Origin: Heterobilharzia americana
Taxonomy: Eukaryota > Platyhelminthes > Trematoda > Strigeidida > Schistosomatidae
Assembly (NCBI GenBank): GCA_944470555.2
Contig: OX104129.1
Span: 51,369,998-51,433,997 of the forward strand
DNA: 64,000 nt
Direction: 5' to 3'
Shown: positions 13,701 through 22,700 of the stretch, piece by piece
Position numbering within the stretch: position 1 is the first letter of the stretch
Layout: each line of letters opens with the position of its first letter
The notes under the pieces: generated by a model
Told to the model about the DNA's origin: nothing
Seen by the model: only the letters and a program-made list of their open reading frames with translations
The model's database searches: none
Made by a program: the position numbers and the translations under genes

Positions 13701-16700
13701 GGACGAAGGGCTACCTTGTCAAACTTCCAAAAAAGGGCAACCTAAGCCTTTTCAAGAACTGGCGCGGAATCATGCTGCTGTCCACCCAAAGCAAGCAAAA
13801 TATTAAGCCGCATCCTCCTTGAGAGACTAAAGGATGCGCTGGATTCAAGAAGTACAAGTCATGTGCGGAACAAATTCCAACCCTACGCCACACATCATCA
13901 TAGAGCAGAACATATGATGGCAGTCAACCCTCTACCTCAACTTCATCGACTTTGAAAAGGCCGGCCTTTGACAGCGTTGACCGAGAAGTAGTTTGGAAGT
14001 TGCTTCAATACTGCGGCTTTAGTGCCACAAGCCTTTATCAATCTCATTCAACAACTATATGCTATATGAAGACGCCACATGCCAAGTAATTCACAATGGG
14101 AAGCTCAGTGATGCCTTCGAAGTGAAGTGTACACAGGAGTAAAACAAGGCTGCCACCCACTGTCACCATTGATCTCCCTGATTGTGGTCGACTGGATTAT
14201 GCAACAAACAGTGAGGAGCGAGAAGAGGGGGATACGCTGGATCGGGGAAAATATCCTAGAAGATTTGGATTTCACCGATGATTCATGTTTAATGTCGCAC
14301 AAACTGGAAGATCTACAGGCAAAAACTAACACGTTGACAGAAGAGGCAGCGAAGACAGGACTTCAAGTGAACGTAGAGAAGATAAAGGTGATGAAGATAC
14401 TCAACCAACAACAGCATCAACAACAACCACCGATCACCATCAACAGGAGAAACCTAAAGGAAGTAGTCTCCTTTACCTACCTAGACAGCACCGTTTCAAC
14501 TACAGCCACCTAACCCTAACCCTGGCAGCAGAGACGAGGATGTCAAAGCGAGGATCGGAAAGACAGCAAGACAGGTGTTCATTAACCTGAAACCAGTGTG
14601 GAGATCTTCTGCTGCACTCAGCATAAAGTGTGGACAAGATCCGGATTTTCAACACCAACGTCAAGTCAGTGTTTCTATATGGTTCAGAGACTTGGTGCGT
14701 TACGAAAGCATTTCCAACAAACTACAGATATTCATCACCAACTGCCTACGCTGGCTCAATACTGAAGATCAGATGGATGACCAGAATAACAAGAATAAGC
14801 AACAAGGAATTCTGGTGTGGCAACGAGCCAACCAAGAACCTATCACTCAATAAATCTGCAGAAGGAAGTGGAGATGGATTGGACATACACTGAGAAGGCC
14901 GAGTGGGGACATCACGCACCAGGCTAGGCTAGGCCAGGCCAGGCCAGGCCCTCGAGTGGAAGCCAGATGGGAAACGACGAGTTTGGCATCTGAGCCGAGG
15001 GTGACACTGAGGAGATCGTGGGAGGAAGAAATGAGAGCTTGTGGGTTGTCGTGAAGCCAGGTTTAAAAGATTGCAGAGAAGAGAGTGCACTGGAGACGTG
15101 CTACTGAAGGCCTATGTTCCACTAGGAACGCAACGGACAAATAATAATACCTAATTCAACTATTATTGATCATCGGATTAAACAGTACAGTTCATGTGAA
15201 GAATATGTTGGAGTTTTCTAAGGGTTGACAGCTCACCAGTAGACTTCAGTAATGTATACCCTAGGCTATGTGGTAACACGAATTGCTAAACCACCAATTC
15301 CAGAATGAAAATGAAGAGTAGTTCTGGGAAAAGCCTGTTTTCAGCCAATGCAACTATATGCAATTTTCTTGAGCAGGATGTTTAATGTTTTACAATAAAT
15401 TATTTTCATTGTTTGGAGGACAGGGTTAGAATCAAGATGATTTGTCGTTAGTTAACAGGAGTTGGAGTTACACAAATTAATATAATATTTGAATGAATTG
15501 TCATCAACAAGCATAGAAACACTCAAGAGTTGATTTGACATAAGTGCAAATCCAAACATTTGATGAGAAACAAAAAAAACAGTCGTGAGTAACCTAACTT
15601 CCTACTGCTAGTGATACCATTACTGTCGTTTCCTTGTTCTTCGCTTGTTTATTTTCCTTTGCTATACAGACACAAAGTATAATAACCAGAATCAGTAAGT
15701 AACTATATATACAAAAACTGTACTCTGTGGATGATTGTTTATCTCATTTTAACTGATGTCGTGTGTCCACTTCAAAGAATTTTCTCAAGGAGAACTGGTG
15801 GTAAATGTTTCACTCTGATTTGATCATTTTGAACAAAGTACACAGAATCTGAGTAACATGAATATTAGTTATTGATGTTTGTAATTTCGCATTTATTAAT
15901 ATGCTGGATTGAACTGGTCGGTTTCTCTCGGCATCTGAGCTTCTTGAATGGATACCTCAATATTTCCTAAAGTTTCATCTCGGTTTATTCGTATGTTGAT
16001 AGCTAGCAATGGAATCCAGCACGCGCGTTCTATTCCGTTCGGGAATCGTAGGCTGGGTGTACTAGCATCTCAATGAGACTCAAACAGCGCTAATCGCATT
16101 AAATGTCAGGCTACTATGTAATGATAACCACTCCTTGTGCTACATAATTTTATGTTAAAGCATACCATGACCGATTTGTAGGTCATCTGTATTCGCAGAT
16201 CTAATGTTGGATGCCAGTGTGTCATTCAAATACTTAGAAGGAACATCACAACAACTTAGATGTGGTTGAGATGATTACTAGGACATTCCATCTCATTCCA
16301 AAAGGAATGGCTATCACAACTCACTAATCTAGTGAATAATGCTGGGGTATTTGAAGTGGTCGGTGTTGGATTCGAGTCTCAGCCAGAACTCATTGAGATG
16401 TAGGGACACTCAGCTGACAAGCCCCAAAATGGACGAAACAGGAGTCAGGAATTTTATTGCTAAGTTCAACAAGCATATAAGCCTAGATATTATTTTGACT
16501 TCACTTTTGAATACACAACTGAATCCTCTGTAGTGGCTGCAAAACCATATTAATATGAATTAGATCTCAAATGAATTACGCTAGACTGGAATGATTATCA
16601 TATCCCACACATTAAAACTAGGATAAAACCATGTTACAATAAAAACTGATTACACAAAATACTTATTATACCTACATAGGGCATCTACATACACAAAGCC

Positions 16701-19700
16701 CAAATCCGAAATATATGTACATATTTGAAGTCTGTAACAGAAATGCACTTCACAGCTAGGTCGCGTGACTTAAATAGTCAACAAAGTAACAAGGTGACAG
16801 CATGCAATTATGCACAGTTCATAATAAAATTGAATGACTTTACGGACTGGTGTCACATTTTGATTTAGTTCAATATATATGCATCCCTTTTGAATATATA
16901 ACACGTACAATGTGTTATAGATTAATTTTCATTGGTAAAATAGTACATTCAGAGCTCAAGTAGCACTTATACTTGCACAATAAGCTAACATCTCAAACAA
17001 AGGCCAGTGTTTCATCACAAATCAGCATTTATAGAATTGACGATACTTTGATGTTAAGTTGATAGATGCAATCGGCAGGAAATCCTGGATCTAGGTTGCA
17101 TGCTTATTAGCACTCATCAGCAAGGCGTATCTTTAAATTCAAGAGGACTGATGTCTCTCCTATGAGATCCGAATCTAGGTCATTCAGTATTTCAGATAAA
17201 CGCTATTCGGGCAGTGACTGGCCTTCCGTAGGACTGGATCATACGCCTTGTTTGACCACTGGAGAGTAACCAATCTTATGTTATTTATTCCCAAAGTACT
17301 GACCAAATCCTAACGATCATTTTGTATATTTAGACCACCAAGCTGCGAGATTCACTAACACGATGCACTTTGATGTTAAGTGGTTTGAGGGGATCGGCCC
17401 ATAAGTGAAATCTCTGACTGCAGCACTGGCTGAAGCAGGTTGTGACTTGTGAAGGGACATAAACTCCCTTAAGACCACAGATATGCCTTGAAGACGAGCA
17501 GCGACAAGTACGAAAAGTACATCAAGAATCAAAAGTGCACCGCCAGAGTGAATCTCTTAGCTTATCAGACACATTACAAAATTATCGACAGAATTCGATC
17601 AGTACTTAGAACTAGATAACATGAAATTGGCTATTTTCCAGTGACAGATTGATGCTAAGATACTTTCTCTACAATATTTTGGCGTTAAGAATACAGAGAG
17701 AAAAATAGGAACATATACATGCTTTGAGAATTCTTCGTAAACACGATCTTTTCAGAGAACGGATCGTAATAGCAATTAGTAATATCTATACACATAAATC
17801 AAGCGTGTGAGCTAACTGGTATTTAATTTACCTTCATCTTTCGTAAACAAAATAAGTATTGATGTTAACTCGCTACTTTAATGATTTCAATTTACAGCTT
17901 TCTGATCCTCCCTAGTTCTGAAAAATAAAGCTGTACGTTTACAGAAAAAAGATAGTAAAACACTGATTACAGCACGCCACCACAAATGATAGTAGACTAA
18001 AGCAATCCTAAAATCAAATAGTATATGAAGAATTGAAATTTTCCGTCTTATTTTTCACGGATTTCATTCAAAAAAAATATTGAGAAAGTACTGTGATATT
18101 AAACAAATAGTTAGTTACTTCACTAATGAATCAATTAAAAGTGCATTTATAAAGTTGACAGGATTGCGGAGTGAAAACTCCTGTTTCCATTTTCAGAGGT
18201 TTTGACTGAAATTAATCACTGCGTGGGAGCCAACACAAATTCAAAACAAATTGCATTTCTTTTAAATAAAGTATCCTCGGTGAACACAATCAAACTTCAG
18301 AATAAAATCACACCTCGCAGTTTAAAATTGTATGATTCGTGTAAAAATAGTAACATGTGAAAACACAAATAGAATTAGTTACAAGAATATTCCGGTTACC
18401 ATCAGAGTGATCATTGATCAGTGCTAGTCAGAGCTTACCAATGAGAGGAAATTTCTTTTTTTAGTATGAAATTGAGTTAATAATGATGCCTAATTTAGCA
18501 ATAAATTTTCCAGTCAAATGGATAGCCTAAGTTTCGAGTCATAAATATGGCAAAACAGTTATTATTTTCAATTGTACCACAGAAGACAAGCGACAAACGA
18601 GTTTGCTTTCAACGGAAAGAAAATATTTGTCGAGACTTATTTCCTTCAAACTGACTAATTTTTACCAGAGTTTACTGTTGAATATATACATATAAACATA
18701 CTGAAAGATTGGTCCGATACATCCAAATGCCAAAGATTGATGCGTAGATCATCAGCCGAAAGAAATGTTTCTTGATCCGAATTTACAGAAACTGCATTAA
18801 TGTGATAAGTGTGAGCATTGGCAAACAAGCGTTTTGGACGTGCTTCAATTGTAAGATGACGGGATTTACGAAACTTCGGTATACGGAGACTGTCTGGTGT
18901 GGCGAAATGGGGAATAGGAGGGCCAATGGTATTTAACCGATCTGTACTTTCATGCCATAAACTGGCATTCTCATCATCACGAACATTGAAATTATAGGCT
19001 TCATAATGTCTTTCTGATAGCCGCCAAAGTTTAATAGTTTTATCTAAACAACAAGATGAACAAGAAGATATGTATGAATATTGCAATTAGGGAGTGATAC
19101 GGATACTCTGCTACCAATTACGAAGAGGAGACAAAAGCATAAGCATGATGAAAAGCTCAAAAATCAACTGATATGTAAAATTCTCTTTGTTAGATAAAAA
19201 CCTCACTTATTTGCATAATCACAAAGTCAGTATAAGCATATGCCAGTTACAAAGCATACGCTTTTGTCAGAGAGGTTGGTAGATAGTAAGACCCTGTGCA
19301 AATGTGCACCAATCAGAGTTCCCGAAATATATAACACCACGCAAAGTTGATACAACTCCAAATTTTAAAAGTAGGCGAAAAGGATCTGACACAGTATAAA
19401 AAAGAAGAGTTAATAAAAAGTTTGAATTTTCATAGATTAAAAAGAGTGCAAAAATTCGTATCACTATGAACGCTTTTGTAACATGTTCCCAAGAGTCTGC
19501 AGTCACTAAAACTTAACATTTTGAGGATATCAGGAAGGTGGATTGAATGACGTAGAACAGCAGTCAATGGCTTCATAGATCGTTGTCGTATCCTGTTATA
19601 GTCACTGTTTGCTTTTCACTAAACTGTCATGAGAAACACAAGTTGAAATTAAAGTTGGTCTATATTCAGCATCAACTAGCTCACCTTTCTCGCGCAGAAC

Positions 19701-22700
19701 TTACCACACTATTTGTTAGGGATGGCCAATCCCTATTATTATCACTGTAAAGTTTAAGTTTCGCGCCTTTTCTGCGCCATGTTATGTTTCCTAATTGTAT
19801 CGCACTTTAGGATACCAAACGATGATTAGTCCATTTTACACTTTGAATACGCTATTTTTTCTCTGGCCAAGGCCATCTAAAGATGTATAAACGACTGAGT
19901 TTTCACTCATCAGGATTCGGTTGGAGTGAATACAATTTCAATCCCATCATCTTCTTCTGGTATCAGCCGAATATTGAGTTGAGAAGTCATTGTTCTATCG
20001 CTAATCGCATTCGTTTCGGAGCGTTGCATCGTTATCTATAGCCTAGGATCGTAACACTACTTCGAAAAACTGCTCATCATACGTGAATTGTATTAAAAAG
20101 ATATTTCTGATCAAAATTCATAGTCATGTTTGGCAGTTGTGCATTGGAGGGAGTGGATTGTTGCACACTATGCTCCACTTCGATGAATAACCGGATATCA
20201 GACGAACACCAGAGACACAAGTGGTCCACAAATAAAAAGCGAACTTTTCGCATCCCTGCCATTAATTTATGAAGGATAATACAACTAATCAAACAAGTCA
20301 ATCAATCGAAGCATTCAGTCGCTTCACTTCCTATTCTTACAATTGTTATTGTTACATACGAGTCCTCCAGTATCACCTTACTTATGAGAAAACATTGTTT
20401 TTGCTTAACACATTCAGAAAACTCTGCATCTAATCAGTAATTTTTTTAAACACAACTAGGTCGTTTGAGCATCTCATGTCCACTACATACTCTTCAACAG
20501 GAGACCAACTCCTAATAACTCAAAAGCGAGCAGAGTTATTTTAATCAGTACATGGACAGCAAGGTTGGGTAGGATTGGAGATGGTGGACAGTCATGGTCA
20601 ATAAAAGTGGGTGTCACAATATCAGACAATTCTTGGAGGATCCTCGCACAGTTGTGTTAACTCGGGTACAGCACCTTGTTTAGTATAATACGCTTGCGTG
20701 ACACTCTCTTCTACATTAGAAACTACCACTAAACCTCCTAATCAAATAAGTCAAACACCAGGTAAGTAAAACTGTGGTTTAGAACCTGATGAAGAATGAA
20801 GAGATCTGACCAATTCACTTCCAACCAAGTTTTAAAGCTCCCCAGCTTATTTTAGGCTTACTGTCCTTCAGTTTCAGTCGGGCATTAAATGACTCTTGAC
20901 CATGGGATCAAAGACACTAAACTAAACAACCTGATTATCCAGTGATGCTGAAAAGACTTTTCTCCTTTCTTACTGAATACAGTGACAAAGCCTCAATACT
21001 AGTTTGAGGAAAATAACTCCAGTTCCAGTGTCCAATTAGTACCTCACTTAGTCCAACCAACAAATATCAAGTGTCTATTTTAATAAATTCTAACAAAAAA
21101 CCAGCAAACTGTTGCCAGTGTTTAGTTATTCTAACTGCGACCTACAGCTAAATCGGTCTAAGAAGACGAGAAAATATTGTGGCTCTAATACAATGCAGTG
21201 TTTTATATAGTCATTTATTAGCCGACAACGACACGATTCCACGAAGCCAATAATCGCTGATCTGAATAGGATGATTTGCTAACTGAGATCCTTAAGATAA
21301 CAAGCATTTCACCTAAAAGATTTGTGGAGCGCAAAATGATTTCAAAGCAGCTTTCATACTGGATCTATAGCAGTTATAGAACCACTGAAAACCAGGTATC
21401 AGTGAGTGGCTGTTTCATCCGTGAGAACTGAGTCCTGGACTTGATCTGACGCAGGATAGCGGATGCGCATAGTTGAGATGGTTCAAACTAAAAGAAAACG
21501 GTAGTCTAGTGATTCCTGACCTTCAGAGGTTCTATGGCTGCTGTTGATTAATAGTTAAAACTACTTTGGAACCTTCGGAATCAATGGTTAGACTTTCGGT
21601 CACATGGTCTAGATTGAATCCCAGAAACGTGAGTGTGTTCACTTTTCACGATCGAAGTTCTGAATAGTATATTCATTCTTATTTATTTACTAACTCCTCC
21701 AATATTATTCTTGATCATTGAAAAACTTGTTGAGTTCTATCAACTTTCTGAGTTTTAGCAAATCCTGACAAATTGAACTGGTGCAATTCAATGCAAGATT
21801 TTGCTGCTTTCTTTGATGTCTGTCTTTATATTTTCTGATATTTCACCACTGAATCTGACCTCTAGATCACATATTGATAGTCTTCAATACTTGAATCGAT
21901 ATTGAATGAAACATAAATTTTCCGTACAATAAAGTAGCAACAGAGCAGTATTCTTAAGCTTTGAGCAAGAAATTTTGACAAGAACTGGTTGCAAGATTAG
22001 AAATTTGTGACCTATTTGATAATAGTCCAATAGTCTCAATGTCTTTTGTAGCACTATTTACTGTGAGATGAAATAAAATACACAGTACTCTTGTATATAT
22101 ACGTTTTACAGAAGTTGGTTATACAGACAAAGTAAGCATCCTGTGTACAGTTGAAGACTTAGTGAAGCAAGAGAACTTCAATCTCTAATTTATTATTATT
22201 ATTATTGTGTCAGCTAAATGAATTTGTGTTTACACAGCTATTTGAGTAAGCTTTATGAAACTCATAATAAAACAATAAATGAATACGTGCTTAGACTATC
22301 ATACACTATAACAATCTAGATAAAATAATTGTAATCGGGACAGTGCACTACACCCAAAGAAAGTACTATGGTGTACCAAAAGTTAAGACCATTTTGCACT
22401 GGAGAATTATTATTCATCTGTACTACTACACTAGGAAAACTCGAAGTCACTCGCACGATGAGTACCCACTAGTTCCAGTTGCGTCGGTGACATTTAATTG
22501 TTAAGTAACATGTACGTATTATTACATTCTTTAATTTATTTCTCGTCTTGTATCTTGATGTGCGGCTGAGATGGATAGAAAGTCAACTCGACTGCTACAC
22601 AAGCATTACACAACACCATGTTAACTGTACAGTAACAAGTTTACATAATGAGACTCTCTGCAAGCCAGTTGTCTTCTCAAATATGCGAAGGCAGTATAAA

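Noticed and set aside
14505..14523. TTAGGG-like sequence as an interstitial telomere array
   Set aside because: Only about two units are present and it occurs within RTE-A copies. It is treated as a copy-specific insert, not as telomeric DNA.
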